64,000 nt of DNA, from the NCBI GenBank assembly GCA_023105745.1, contig JALGQZ010000011.1, forward strand, positions 47,646,698 through 47,710,697, read 5' to 3'. The notes under the pieces are model-generated. The model saw only the letters and a program-made list of their open reading frames with translations. It ran no database searches and had not been told where the DNA came from. The DNA is from Austropuccinia psidii (lineage: Eukaryota > Basidiomycota > Pucciniomycetes > Pucciniales > Sphaerophragmiaceae). Each line of letters starts with the position of its first letter. Positions within the stretch are counted from its first letter, which is position 1. The translations under genes were made by a program, and so were the position numbers. Of this stretch, positions 34,823 to 45,951 are shown one piece after another.

Positions 34823-35786
34823 AACTGAAGAATATGCAAGCAGAAGATTCAAGACGTCAGAATCAATCCACTCCATATCAAGATAAAAGAATTTCACCTC
34901 AAGGAAATGGGGCCATAACTCAATTATGCCCCCCTCAAAGCCTCTATGGTGAAGGTTCATACCCCTTTGGGGCTGAACTCATCACCCAGGGCCTCCCCTG
35001 CAACTTTGGGGAGGCCACGATGTTGATGGTCCTGGACCCCATTAATGGGTCCAGGCCATGTATGGTGAACTTTTATGCTTGGGCCATTTCTGGGCCCCTT
35101 GGTCACCCTGGGTCCCCAGAAAATTTGGGCCTGGGGGCCTCCATTAACCCCCACGGACCGCAGGGTACGGACTGCGAACCATGGACCACGGACCGCAGCG
35201 TACGGCCCGCGGACCATAGGACCCCAAAAGCAGGAAAAGGCCAAATATGGCCAAATTCACGAAAACACCCAAAAAGGCCAAAAGGCCATAAAAGATCAAG
35301 ATATATCAAGAATCATCAGGGTAAAGGCCACAGCCCAAAACATTTTGGAGGGCTGTTGAGGCCTTTTCCATGGGTAATGGGGACAAGACCCCTTGGAGGA
35401 AATATTTTCAATTTTGCAATGGATTAAGCCTTGCCCAATGAGTACACTTCATATACTCATTGGGCATCATTTTTTGAGCACAAGAGCTCAGTGGTCCTTA
35501 TTCTGGGATATATCCCAAGGCCACATCTCAAGGGCATGGTTGATTGAATCAGAAGAAAAGAAATACATACTTCGAAGTGGAGTACTTACTCAAACTTGGG
35601 AAAAGGGGGAAATCAATTGAATTTGACAGAGAAGAAGTAATGAAGGATTTTCAGGATAATGGTCAATAGGGAAAGAAAATTAAAAAAAGAAATTTTTTGA
35701 AAAAAATGTGGGGATATTGAGATGCCACTCAACAGTGGCAGGGTATTATGGTGTTCAGGAGCCCACCAGTTTCAAGAACGGGATAC
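34823..35786 (+). other. Distal 3' region of element B with GC-rich repeat block and polypurine end
   Basis: No supported gene. At about 35145-35220 there is a GC- and CpG-rich cluster of ACGGACCGCAG/GGACCACGG-type units, the counterpart of 21700-21790 in C on the other strand. The region ends caagaacgggatac directly before the 3' LTR; C has the better purine tract aagagggggatac. Confidence 0.65.
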
Positions 35787-36545
35787 TGTAACAACCATCC
35801 ATCAGGGGTAAGGGTATTCATTCATACACCCACTCAAACACCCCCAACCAGCAAATCCAGTATCTGCATCAGCATTCAGTTTCAGTAATCTTCATTCTGA
35901 AACATGCATACAGCTTGGTACATCAATACAGCCTGTCAATACCTGTACAGGTTGGATTCACCCAATACAGTTTCAATACACCAATATGGAACTGTATGAT
36001 CACTCAAATACACCACACCTCTTGTACAGGTTCTGTACAGCTGTACAGGACCTGTATTGGCCAGACTCAATTCAATCATCAATTACTCTCATGAAAATTC
36101 TTCCTCTGGATCAGGGCTGGTGATTCTCACATATACCAGCCCCTCTGTCTCCCCCCTGGGGACTTTTCCCCAGTTAATTATTTAGTTATTTATTATTTTA
36201 TAATTATCCTTATCCTTATAATTGGGTATTATAATTATTTAATTTTAAGTTAGTCTTTGCCTTTTCTCTCTTCGCCTGTACAGTATGAGTTGGGTGGCCA
36301 TATCCTTATTAACCCTTCTCTTTCCATTCTGACAGGTTGAAACAGTGGACTTGGACTTGTTTGTGGTTGGCTCTTCTATTTCTTACTCTTACTCTTGTTG
36401 CTGCTTTTCTTATATATATTCTTTTAGCAATTTATCTTTGACACTCTTCAGTGTACTCCTTCTTACCATATCTTTGAGCCCTCCATAAGTGAGTCCCAGT
36501 TTACTGAGTGCCAGGCCCTCCTCACTTCGAAGAGCCCCTGTGACA
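35787..36545 (+). repeat. 3' LTR of element B (759 bp)
   Basis: It runs from TGTAACAACC to CCTGTGACA, a copy of 7092-7851 with about 17 differences by eye. The ccatt after it corresponds to ccctt before the 5' LTR. The MULE transposase resumes at once. Confidence 0.94.
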
Positions 36546-38797
36546 CCATTTTCATATTGTTGGATTCAGCTCAACAGATAAGACCTTTTCTGGGGCTTTT
36601 TGTTTGATGAAGAATGAAAATGAAACTTCATATACTTGGGCATTAAATCAATACATTGAAAAGCTCCACAACAACACCAATCTTGTTCCCCCTCCAGTTA
36701 TTGTTATTGACAGGGATCTGGCTTTGCAAAACTCTATTAAGAAGCTCTTCCCAGACTCCAAAGTGATGCTATGCATTTGGCACATCAACAAGGATGTATC
36801 TGCTCATTGCATGAAGAAAATTGGTCATGGAACTGATTTTGAAAATTTTATGGGCCTTTGGAATCAAGTAATATACTTCTTCACTTTATTTCATTTTATT
36901 TCACTTTTTTTCTTATTATTGTCTTCATTAATGACTTTGGGATTCTTTTCTCAGCTTATGTATTCACCCACTTAAAAGTCTTTCAAAGACAACTGGAAGA
37001 AGATTCAAAAGCAAGTTAAAAATTCTGAGTTTTTGCAGTATTTGGAAAGTACCTGGCTTCCTCTAAAGGAGTATTATGTGCCAGCCTGGACCAACCACCA
37101 TTGCCACCTCGGTGTGGGATCCACCTCCAGAGTTGAAGGTGCCCATTTCATGGTTAAACTTTGGCTCCAAACGTCCACTGGTACTCTCCTGGAGGTAGTC
37201 AGGGCACTCCAGATGGCATTCAGAAAACAATTTATTGAAATTATCAACAGAATCTCCAAAGAAATGATTGTCCATGTCAAGAATATTTATCCACACATCT
37301 GTGCCCTCAATGGCAAGGTGTCTCATTATGCTCTTCAGATTGCCTTTGAAAATTTCAAAACAAAATTTCCTCCAAATGAAAAATGCACCAACAAATACAA
37401 CAATTATAAAGGCATTCCTTGCAAGCATAAGACCCAAAAGGCATTTCCTAAGCACCAAAGGCTTGAATTATCAGACTTCCATCCTCAATGGCATTTGAAT
37501 TTTCCTGTGAGGGTTTTTTAATTTCTTATTATTATTATTTTTCTTATTAACTGATTTTATTTGTCATATTCTTCTCAGGCTGGTTTTCATGGTGATGATC
37601 AAAGTGTTGAAAAAGAAAGAAAGAATGAAGCCAAGAAAATATTTGAAGACATTGGGGAAGACCTGTTTCAAAGACCAATGGCAGAAGTCACTCCAATACT
37701 CCAGCATTCTCAAGAGGTTTTGACTGGAAAAGTCCCATTTTATCAAATTCCCAAGAGTCAAGAGGATGATCAATATTATGAAGACCCTCTAGAATGCAAG
37801 AATATCCGTGGAAGACCCCAAGGAGCCAAGAATAAAAACAAAAGAGAACCTTCAAGATTTGAAATTATTGAAAGTCAATCCAAGAGAAGAGGAAGACCCC
37901 CATCAAAAGTGACCAGCACAGCAACTTCAAGATCCCAGTCAAATGTCCCCTCTCCAATTATGGAAGTGGACTCATCCGAAGATTCTGAAGATTCTGAGGA
38001 CTCATTATCTAAATCCATCAGTTCATCAGATTCACTACCCTCAGTAACTGAATTCAATAACTCAGAAGTAACCCTTAGAAGGTCCAGAAGATTGGCAATT
38101 GGAAGCAAAACCTCACAAAGAAAATCGCACAATCCTGCCCCCAGTTTGAATATCTATGATGCAATTGATTTGACCTGTGAGCATTGTCAAAGCAATTATC
38201 ACACAAGTGATGAATGCTCCAAGCTGTTTGTGAGTTTCTGATTCTTTTTAATGTAATTTTATGTTGTTTATTTTGATATTTATTCATTTTTTGAACTTAT
38301 TTTATCAGATAACTGGCTCAGAAGACTTTCCCAATTTTATATTGAAATACACCTTCAAGGCCGTCAATGTCCAGGGTGATGGAAACTGTGGCTACAGAAC
38401 AGTATCCCACTTCATTTACAAGACTCAAGAGCAATGGGCTGAGGTCAGAGGTGACTTGGCTGAAGAAATTCACCAAAATCAAGACCTTTATGAATCCATG
38501 AACACCTTAATTCCCTCAGTATCCTCTTATTTGGAAAGAATTGAATGGTATGAAGATGTTGGCCAGGCTCCAAAAAGCAAGTGGATGTCCATGCCTGACA
38601 TGTGGGATCCAATTGCAAATAAGTATAAAAGACAAGTTTTGTTTTATTCCACAGCCCAATCTATTTCTTTTTTCCCTTATTTCTGTCCTCCAAATGATAA
38701 TCACCCCATTTTCATCTGCTTCTTGAATAGTTGTGCTCATTTTGTTCCTTTGGACATCATCATTTCTAAAGTTTATCCAGTCCCCCCATTGCTGTGA
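36546..38797 (+). pseudogene. MULE transposase, catalytic core, SWIM-like finger, AT-hooks, zinc knuckle and OTU protease domain
   Basis: The gene resumes at FHIVGFSSTDKTFSG. The catalytic core has VIVIDRDLALQNS (second Asp, about 36700-36735) followed by MLCIWHIN, and a VEGAHFMVK motif (third acidic residue, about 37130). Three introns restore the frame: 36868-36954, 37507-37578 and 38230-38308, all GT..AG. A SWIM-like site is formed by EKCTNKYNNYKGIPCKHK (about 37380-37430). Then come two AT-hooks (NIRGRPQGAK about 37800; KRRGRPPSK about 37890), an acidic Ser/Glu/Asp tract, and the knuckle CEHCQSNYHTSDEC (about 38180-38220). The last exon is an OTU-type cysteine protease: VQGDGNCGYRTVSHF (catalytic Asp and Cys, about 38370-38415) and SCAHFVPL (catalytic His, about 38735). 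One stop lies at 36973-36975. The core is otherwise well kept. Confidence 0.9.
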
Positions 38798-39555
38798 ACT
38801 GGGAGATTCATGCCCAAAAACAAGCCCTGGGGTGGGCTGATAAATTTAAGAAACACAGAATGTTGTATTTGTCCAATCTTCCTCCCCCTCTCAGAAAAAA
38901 CCCACTATTTTGGAGGTTGATTCTGATTGATTGATTTTTGTATATACAATTTATGCCAATTATCCCCCTCCTCAGTCATATTTGTATCAAACATGTGGAG
39001 CTTTTGTACTTGAAAATAGTCATATTACACACAATAAAAAAAGCAGTTGAAAAAAACACTCATTGTGCCTTCACTTGTTGTCCCACCCAAAAACATTTTC
39101 CCAATTCATGAGCTTCTGGTTCTTTATTGTCCAGATTGAACGCTTTAATTTAAAAAAAAAAGAAGGAAATTCATAAGTGGGAAGTTATTAACTTCACTCT
39201 TTAAAAATAGGCATATTACAATGACGGGAAAAAACATTTGAAAAAAAACCCTTTTTGCGCCTTCACTTGTCCCACCCAAGAAAATTCCCAAAATTATGGG
39301 ATTCTGGTGCTTTATTCTTCACATTGAACCCTTCCTTTTTAAAAAAAATTAAGGAAATTCATAAGTGGGAAGATTTTAAATGAATTTTTGAAAAAAATAT
39401 GCCATTTTGGCATATTGTCCAAATTGGTGAAATTTGGCAAAAAAAAAAATTTGAAAAAATTTGTGCTTATTGACATGCCAAGTTGGGAAAAATATGGCAA
39501 AAAAAATTAAAAAAATCCTCAAAGCTGAGCCTGAGGAATTTTTTTTGAAAATTAA
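38798..39555 (+). other. MULE 3' region with a tandem duplication
   Basis: No gene. A unit of about 190 bp occurs twice (about 39050-39185 and 39240-39375), recognisable by cttcacttgt..tcccaccca, a ctggt..tttatt stretch and ggaaattcataagtgggaag. The second unit is the one kept in the deletion derivative at 48850-50164. Confidence 0.7.
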
Positions 39556-39666
39556 GGTCACTTACGTGTTTTTACCATAAATTGGTAAAAACACGTAAGT
39601 GTTTAGTAAAAACATGTAAGGGCTTACATGTTTTTACTAAAAGCTTATGTGTGTTTACCATCACCC
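39556..39666 (+). repeat. MULE right terminal inverted repeat
   Basis: It contains alternating copies of ttacgtgtttttac and its complement and ends ...gtgtttaccatcaccc, the inverse of the left end. It is followed by the duplication ttttatta (39667-39674). Confidence 0.87.
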
Positions 39667-39880
39667 TTTTATTATTAAATATTTCCTGTAATTGATTCTT
39701 GTAGACAATTATTGCTTACTGTTATAATCACTAGTAGTGTATAACAAGTAAAAGAAATAATCAATTAATTAATTATTTAATTGTTGTTATAATAAGTTTT
39801 ACAATTATATCTCATAGGAACAGTCATAGTACTGTTGATTAATAGTAATACTATCAATGGTTTCATAGACACATCTTACA
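39667..39880 (+). repeat. LTR-D (element D), terminal part
   Basis: This is the tail of the LTR cut at 5791. It matches 3940-4148 in the solo LTR and ends tttcatagacacatcttaca at 39880. The far flank duplication cannot be checked because the element's 5' end is outside the window. Confidence 0.88.
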
Positions 39881-40134
39881 CCACCAAAATCAAGTTACAT
39901 GATAGTATCAAAGGGAAATAGAGTGGAAAAGGAGATCTTCTATTGATAGCCCCCTGGGTTTTAAAAAGGCTTAGATAGAGGTCCTTTCTCTACAGAAGTG
40001 TTGTATTTTTTCCTCATGAATAAATATTGTAAAACCACAGGAATAATTCATCCCTTACCTGGAAGACAGTCCAGTATATTTTTACTATTATTATGACCTA
40101 CCCAGTAGCCACACTCAGACATACTACAGTATTT
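39881..40134. other. Unassigned 254 bp between LTR-D and LTR-E
   Basis: No coding frame or known repeat recognised. Near 40100 and 40145 two similar segments (acctacccagtagc and attacccagtagc) may mark a duplicated LTR-E edge. Confidence 0.4.
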
Positions 40135-41533
40135 TGTAGATTACCCAGTAGCTAATCTAAGTGGTATGAAATATTGAAATACCACAAACCAATGGTAGAG
40201 CAAAAATACCAGCTAAAAGTGAGCTGAGCCAAAAATACTAATAAAGGGAATCAAAAGAACAAAGAAAGTAACCTCTTTCCCATGATAAAACTTCCAGAAA
40301 CTAGGACGAGGAATGACAGAGGTAGAGCTGAGCATGAATCCCAATTTTTGCCTCTCATCTGAAATCCAGAGAAAGAAAAAGAATCTAACCAGATTTTTGT
40401 TCAAATTCAAGCTCTCCATCAGGTATCTCCAATTTTACTAGCCGAATCAAGCTATCATCAAAACTACATAAATTTTCCCAAAAATAAGCCTAAAAGGGTG
40501 AACAAAATATTCACTTCTCGTCTAACTTCTACAGTTTCAGTGTGAGATACCCAAAGTGGGTTCTTTTCAAAAAGAAAACTTTCAGGTATCTCTTATGGTT
40601 CCATTCATTGCCTTGCAACCCATTTAGAGCAAAGGGTATCGGGTGAAAAAACTCAATATACCATTCATACCACATCCACAAATTAATAATGGAATTTAAA
40701 ATCTGTAAAAATTTACCATATTTAAGTCTAGATATAAAAAAGGTTTAACCACTGTGAAGAGCTCAACAAGAACTACAAGATGAGCCAATTCTGAGATCTC
40801 TATCTTGAAAAATGAGAAAATGTTTAGGTTTGAAGATTATAATCCCACACTAGCCAGTATGAGATACTATTGTGGGACATCTGCCCATATATTTGAATTA
40901 ACAGCTAATAAATTAAATCAAATTATTTTTATTCTTTAATTTCTCACATCCTGATAAATAAGAGTCATAGAGGCATGTTCTGTACAGTTTCTGATGTATC
41001 AGAAGCACCAGAACACACCTGTAAACTCCAGTGGTGAAAATGTTAACCCTGTATAGGATGAAAATGGAAAATTGTGGTTCTAAAGCCACATTCCCACCCA
41101 ATACTAGTCTCTATTGAGCGTATAGAACCACAAAGCAGCCCAAAATAGTGAAAAGGTTTACTCTGTGGTTGTGTGAAGAGGTAAGCAACCTCCTACTACC
41201 CCAGAACAAGATAAAAGGAGCCTTTTCCTCACAAAAATGCAAATTCATCATCCTGTTACTAGTATTCTTATGTGTTATAGCTTCTTAATAAGCTTTACCC
41301 TCAGAATATAACAGGTATAACTAGAATTAATAATTACTGTAGGGTTTATTATTGTAAAAGAACAGATAAAAAATGCACACAGGGCTATCAGTAGCACTCA
41401 CCATCACTAGTATTCACTAGTATAGAACTTTTAACTATCTTGTAAATTCTTTTTCACTATTATCATTATTTAACACTAACAGCTATAACATTTTATTATA
41501 ATTTTGAAACTATAGCATAGAGTCACCCTGACA
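40135..41533 (+). repeat. LTR-E copy, plus orientation (about 1.4 kb)
   Basis: The segment is the inverse of 45952-46803 plus 63529-64000. For example, the stretch with agaagcaccagaacacacctg near 41000 pairs with caggtg..tctggtgcttct-type sequence near 46465-46485, and the aactgtagaagttagatgag stretch near 63606-63626 pairs with ctcgtctaacttctacag near 40517. It ends accctgaca at 41533, the same end as the other copy. The left edge (tgtagattaccc) is less certain and no target duplication is evident. Confidence 0.65.
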
Positions 41534-42379
41534 TATAATCCATATGTATTTACTTAAATTGTTACAATTTTCAGCAAAAATAGGATCTTGTTTTGGAATA
41601 AATAGCCAAAATGATTGAATATTATAATCATAAAAATAGATTTTAATTAAAATGGCTATTCATTTTCTATTAAAAAATCAAATAAATTGTCGAATTTGAG
41701 AACTATTTCCACCTTTTGTATAGTATCTTGAGCTTAGTACATATCTTTATTTGGAAGAAGTTGTTTTTTATACAAATAAGTGAAAAATGAAAACATACAG
41801 TTAATTTGAAAAGTGCAAATTGTTATCAAAGAAAAGTAATTATCAATATTTAATGTATGAGTAAGAGTAATTTCAATTTTAATAGATGTTCACTGAAAAA
41901 TGAAAAGAAAAATATTTCACTAAGAGAGTGAGCTGGTTTCTATTTGTACACAAAAATAAAATATTATGATATTTTTATTAAAAAATTTACTTACTAAAAA
42001 GTAAATGAAATTGTATTTTATGTTTTCAAAAAATGAGTTTCTTTTTTGAATATTTGATCAACCATGGGCCATAATGTATAGCTGTATGTTTTGTGAAATA
42101 AATAAGAGCTCTTAGGCTATTTATATAAAGTGAAGAACATGAAAGTGATAGAAACTTAAGTTTCCACAAATTTATGATCATAATGACACTTGATTTTTAA
42201 ACAAACTAAATTTTAAATTAAGGGTAATAAAAATTGAGAATAGGCCCATTTCCTTTTGGAAAATTTTCTTTACTTTGAATTTGAAAATGTATTCCAAATA
42301 AATTCTTTAATGTTTAAAGGGAAAAGCAACAAATCTCTATTTGGTTTAAATGCATAGAAATGAATACTAATAGGTTTTA
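41534..42379. other. AT-rich stretch without recognisable features
   Basis: No gene, no clear repeat relation to the other blocks. It may be the eroded remainder of the 3' LTR of element E. Confidence 0.4.
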
Positions 42380-42568
42380 AGTACAAACGTATCCTATGGT
42401 TATGAGAGTTGTATTTTTTGAGAGAGGTTACTTTCCTCTTCATTTCAATGAAACTCATGGGGATTTCTTTTGGCTCAGTTCACTTTTAGTGGACATTTTT
42501 GCTCCATAATTGGCTTATTGTATTTTGGTGTCATGCTTGTTCACTGGCTTTGGGTCATGGGTTAACAT
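42380..42568 (-). repeat. Start of the 3' LTR of element E (minus strand)
   Basis: On the minus strand a purine-rich acagggaggg lies directly before TGTTAACCCATGACCC (start 42568). The next ~190 bp match the LTR-E copies near 40165-40300 and 63850-64000. Further down the match fades. Confidence 0.6.
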
Positions 42569-44855
42569 ACCCTCCCTGTAAAAAAAGGATTATCACTCAT
42601 GATACTTCCTTTTTCTCTGTCAGGAACTGCGTTCAATGTGACCTTTTGTCAACAGGACTACTGTGGCCATATCCCCAGTCTGGTGGTTTATGTTTTAGTG
42701 CATACAGACTTTTGGTCACTGTTTTCCTTCTTTTTAAGAATACTGATCCCATTTCCTTTGTTTCATGGTCCCCAAATTTCCCTCAATATTTCTCAATGGG
42801 TGTTGATTCACTGTATGAATCATTCCGACAGCCATTCCCCACACTATCATAGTCAGATTCATAAGCTTCTTGGTCTTTTGTTGTCTCTTCCTCTCTTGAA
42901 AATATCTCTTTCCTGTATTTGGGACAACTTTCTGCCTAGTGATTGGGTGCTCTACAGTTGTGACATGTTTTTGTCTTTTTTAATTCTTCTGGATCATGAG
43001 CTTCTTTGGTTTCCAGGGATGGATTTTCCATGTTATCACCAGTACTATGGGTCTTGTATCTACCAATAGATTTTCTAATCCTTCTTCCAAGGTGGAATCT
43101 TTGGGGCATCTGCACTTTACTGCATTCTCTAATACTCTGTGTACTTTGGTCAACAGTTTTTTATTTATTACTTCTGTTTTTATGCGAGGGTCACTGGCCT
43201 TTAGCGTTTTTGACTGTATCAGATACCAATAATATGGATCTTTGTCCACTGTGTATTTATAATTCTCAAAGGACACAGTTTTATGCCATATTGATCTATC
43301 ATTACTTTACTTTTATATTATTTAGCTCCTCCACCATGTCCAGGTGCTTGATCCATGTGTTTCTTTCATTCAAGTATACCATATGCTACAATTTACTTTG
43401 AATTCTGTGTTTGATCTAGCTGTTATCCAGTAATCTGGTCTGCTTGCCACATAAGTGAAGAGTAAATCAATATAGTAGATGAGGTCCATGTGATCCTATT
43501 CTCCTACATCAAAAAATTTGGGCCATGTTGTGGCTCAAGAAAGTTGTTTCAATGCTTCTTTTCTGAGTGAGTCATATTATCCCAATTTTGGTACTTTGAT
43601 TGTGAGGTCTGCCCTATGGATCTTGGTTTAGTGTATTTTTGTAGCTATGTTGTCTGGAACATTGACCTGTCTTTGTGTGTAAATGTTCTGAAAGAAATTG
43701 AACAGCTTCTTCATGCCATGGTCCAAGTCTTCCACTTAGCAATGGATGAATCTCATTTCCATTTTTGAGTTATTTTTCTCTTCTAAGACTTTTTTTGGTC
43801 TTTTTTAGTCTCTTCTGATGCTCTATATCAATTTTTGGAGTCTCTCAAACTCCTTTGGGGAATAATCTGAAATTTGGTCCATTTTTAGCCATGGAGTATT
43901 AATGTTTATGGTAATCTCAGGGGTCACAACATTGTGTTCAATCTGAGTGGAGATACCATTCCTTATTTTAGGACTTCTAGCTTCAGCAGAAGTATTTACT
44001 ATTATTTCTTGTTTTTTTGTAGTGTTTTCACTAGGTTCAAAATTCTCTTGATCATAAGGTCAGACTCTTTCTTCCTCTGGTTGAAATAAGTCTTTTTCTT
44101 TCCGTATGATCCTCTACCTCTCCTATATACACCTGGGATTGTGAAGAATGATCACTCTAGATCTTGGTCACTGATCTGCTGGTGCCTGAGTGGGGTAAAG
44201 CCAGTGGGGAGTTTGGTTGGTTTGCCACTTTTTGTGAGCTTGAGGGAGTCAGAGGATTCTCTCCCTGGTTTCATTTCTTTTCTATAGATCAGATATTAGC
44301 TTGATTTTCGGTAATCCTGGCTACCCTTTCTTTCAGAATTTTTAACTTCCTGTGTAAATTTCACACTTTGGTTATTTCCATGAGTTCTTTGAAGGATATA
44401 TCTTTAGGAAAAATCTTTGGAAAACTTTCTAAAAGTTCTTTCCAGTGGAACTCTATGTCAAATTCCCTGTCTGCCATTCTCCATTGGAGAAGTTCTTTGA
44501 GTATTTGATGGGTCATATTAAACTGTTCTGATTCTATGCAAGGCGCTCCTGGAGGGTTTCTGCTGGAAACCATCTTGAAAGGTGGAAAAAAATTCATTTT
44601 TCCATATTCTATGACTCTTATCAACTTCAACTTCTATTCCTCCTGATTTCTGATGCTCTTTGTAAGTAATAATATTTTGGAAATCCAAAGTCCTTGAAAT
44701 GAGGTGGTGCCATCTCTAATTTTCGGAATTAGAGTGTTATATAGCTGATTTAAATCTCTATTCTGATAGGAATATATAAGTAAGTTTTGAAAAGTCATTA
44801 TTGAAGCTATCAATAATTTTTTTTTGGGTAAGCTTTCCACCCCAATCTGCATCAA
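42569..44855 (-). pseudogene. Element E gag remnant with CCHC knuckle, no pol
   Basis: Minus-strand translation gives, in order, an N-terminal region (about 44361-44855), a capsid block with WPKFFDVGE and DHMDLIYYIDLL (about 43470-43520) and STWTWWR (about 43335), then VSFENYKYTVDKDPYYWYL, all aligning with the capsid of element A ([19 protein letters not shown]). A zinc knuckle, CHNC..H..C (42924-42965, one internal stop), follows. About 350 bp later the LTR begins. Many stops and shifts are present. Protease, RT and integrase are missing from the expected place. Confidence 0.7.
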
Positions 44856-44859
44856 AAAA

Positions 44860-45600
44860 CTGAATTGGAAGTGTTTTTCTCACAGAAAATCCAAACAATA
44901 TATACTTTGTATATATTAAAAAGTTTCATTAAAAGAAATATGAGTATATTTATTGTTGAATAAGTATTATTATTGAAATTATCAGTAATAATTATTATGC
45001 TAAATCTTACACACCAATTTGGGTGAAAAAGGAAATAAGTTTCAAGTTTTTTTTAGAGAAAAATCCAAACAATACATATTCTATATATCTTCAATAAATA
45101 CAGTAAAGAGTATGATTGTACCTTTCTTTTGAAAATAAAGTATTATTCTTTAAACTATCAATAACAACAATAATAATCAATCTAGATGCCAACTTGGATG
45201 AAAAAATGAATTATAAGGGTTTTTCCCTGAGAAGAGTTCAAAAAATATATAATTTGTATATATTATTGAAAAAACATTAGCTAATTTGTATGTATTATTA
45301 AAAACAATAGAGAAAATATTATTATATTCTTTGAAATATATTATTATTATTGAAACTATCAATAGTAATTATAATAATCAATTTTTCACACCAATTTGAG
45401 TGAAAAAATGAATTATAAGGGTTTTTTCAAAAAAATATGATGATATCTTTTTTGAATCAAGTATTATTCTTGAAATTATCAACAAAAATCATAATAATCA
45501 ATTTTTTAGGCCAATTTGGGTGAAAAATGAATTCTGAGGATTTTTCTCAAAGAAAAATTCACATAATATATAATCTGTATATATTCTGAAAAAAAGATCA
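44860..45600 (-). repeat. Tandem repeat, about 170 bp unit, about 4.5 copies
   Basis: Recurring segments on the plus strand: ccaatttgggtgaaaaaatg, a ttataagggtttttc stretch, aatatataatctgtatata, then tattattattgaaactatca. They start near 44868, 45013, 45187, 45388 and 45510. Units vary in length. The last unit overlaps the beginning of the gag remnant. Confidence 0.75.
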
Positions 45601-45951
45601 ATAAGGAAAACATGACTAAATTAATTTTAAAAATGAAGTATTTTATAAAAATTAATAATATTCTTCTAGCTCTTCAAAACAATGAGAAATATATTATTCC
45701 TCGGAAAGAGTATGTATTGTTGTTGTTTTTTCTTTTTTCTTTTTATTTTTTATGTTTTTAATTAAAAAAGATCAAAAAAGAGAAAAACCAAAGATTAATC
45801 CCCTTCAAGGATTCTTATGGTTTAGTAAAATGCAACATAAGCAATGAAACAGGTCAAAAAACTCTAATTAAAATGGTAATGGGCAGAAAATAGTGAGAAT
45901 AAGCTAGAAATTTGTCCAAAATAGGTAAAAAACCAGGCCAGGCTTCCAAAA
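45601..45951 (-). other. Leader and primer site of element E
   Basis: Minus-strand sequence next to the LTR begins ttttggaagcctggcctgg, which resembles the primer site of G (tttgggggcctggcc). The rest is AT-rich with no gene. Confidence 0.5.

Larger units (their letters stand above)
7092..36545 (+). mobile_element. Chromovirus (Ty3/Gypsy) element B, split by elements A and C
   Basis: LTRs are at 7092-7851 and 35787-36545. The flanks ccctt (7087-7091) and ccatt (36546-36550) make an imperfect 4-5 bp duplication inside the MULE transposase gene. After removing A (9860-19928) and C (20347-29405) the remaining order is gag, zinc knuckle, protease, RT, RNase H, integrase, chromodomain, and a long 3' region with an antisense gene. 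The two LTRs differ at roughly 17 positions by eye, about 2%. Gag and pol each carry frame breaks, so it is defective. Confidence 0.95.
5792..39666 (+). mobile_element. Mutator-like DNA transposon (MULE) carrying a transposase-OTU gene, interrupted by 29 kb of retrotransposons
   Basis: The ends are inverted copies of GGGTGTTGGTAAA. They are flanked by a perfect 8-bp duplication, ttttatta, at 5784-5791 and 39667-39674, which fits the 8-11 bp typical of Mutator elements. Removing element B (7092-36545) leaves about 4.4 kb with one transposase gene on the plus strand. The gene is decayed by stops and a frameshift, so this copy is not autonomous now. A reversed, internally deleted relative is at 48850-50164. 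Confidence 0.93.

Noticed and set aside
34834..35427. Plus-strand frame of 197 codons over the GC-rich block
   Set aside because: It arises from stop-poor GC-rich minisatellite DNA; element C has an unrelated frame pattern at the same place.
42499..43401. Plus-strand frames of 78-156 codons in the middle block
   Set aside because: The minus strand of the same stretch encodes the gag remnant with a CCHC knuckle and capsid motifs; the plus-strand frames have no such support and cross the LTR border.
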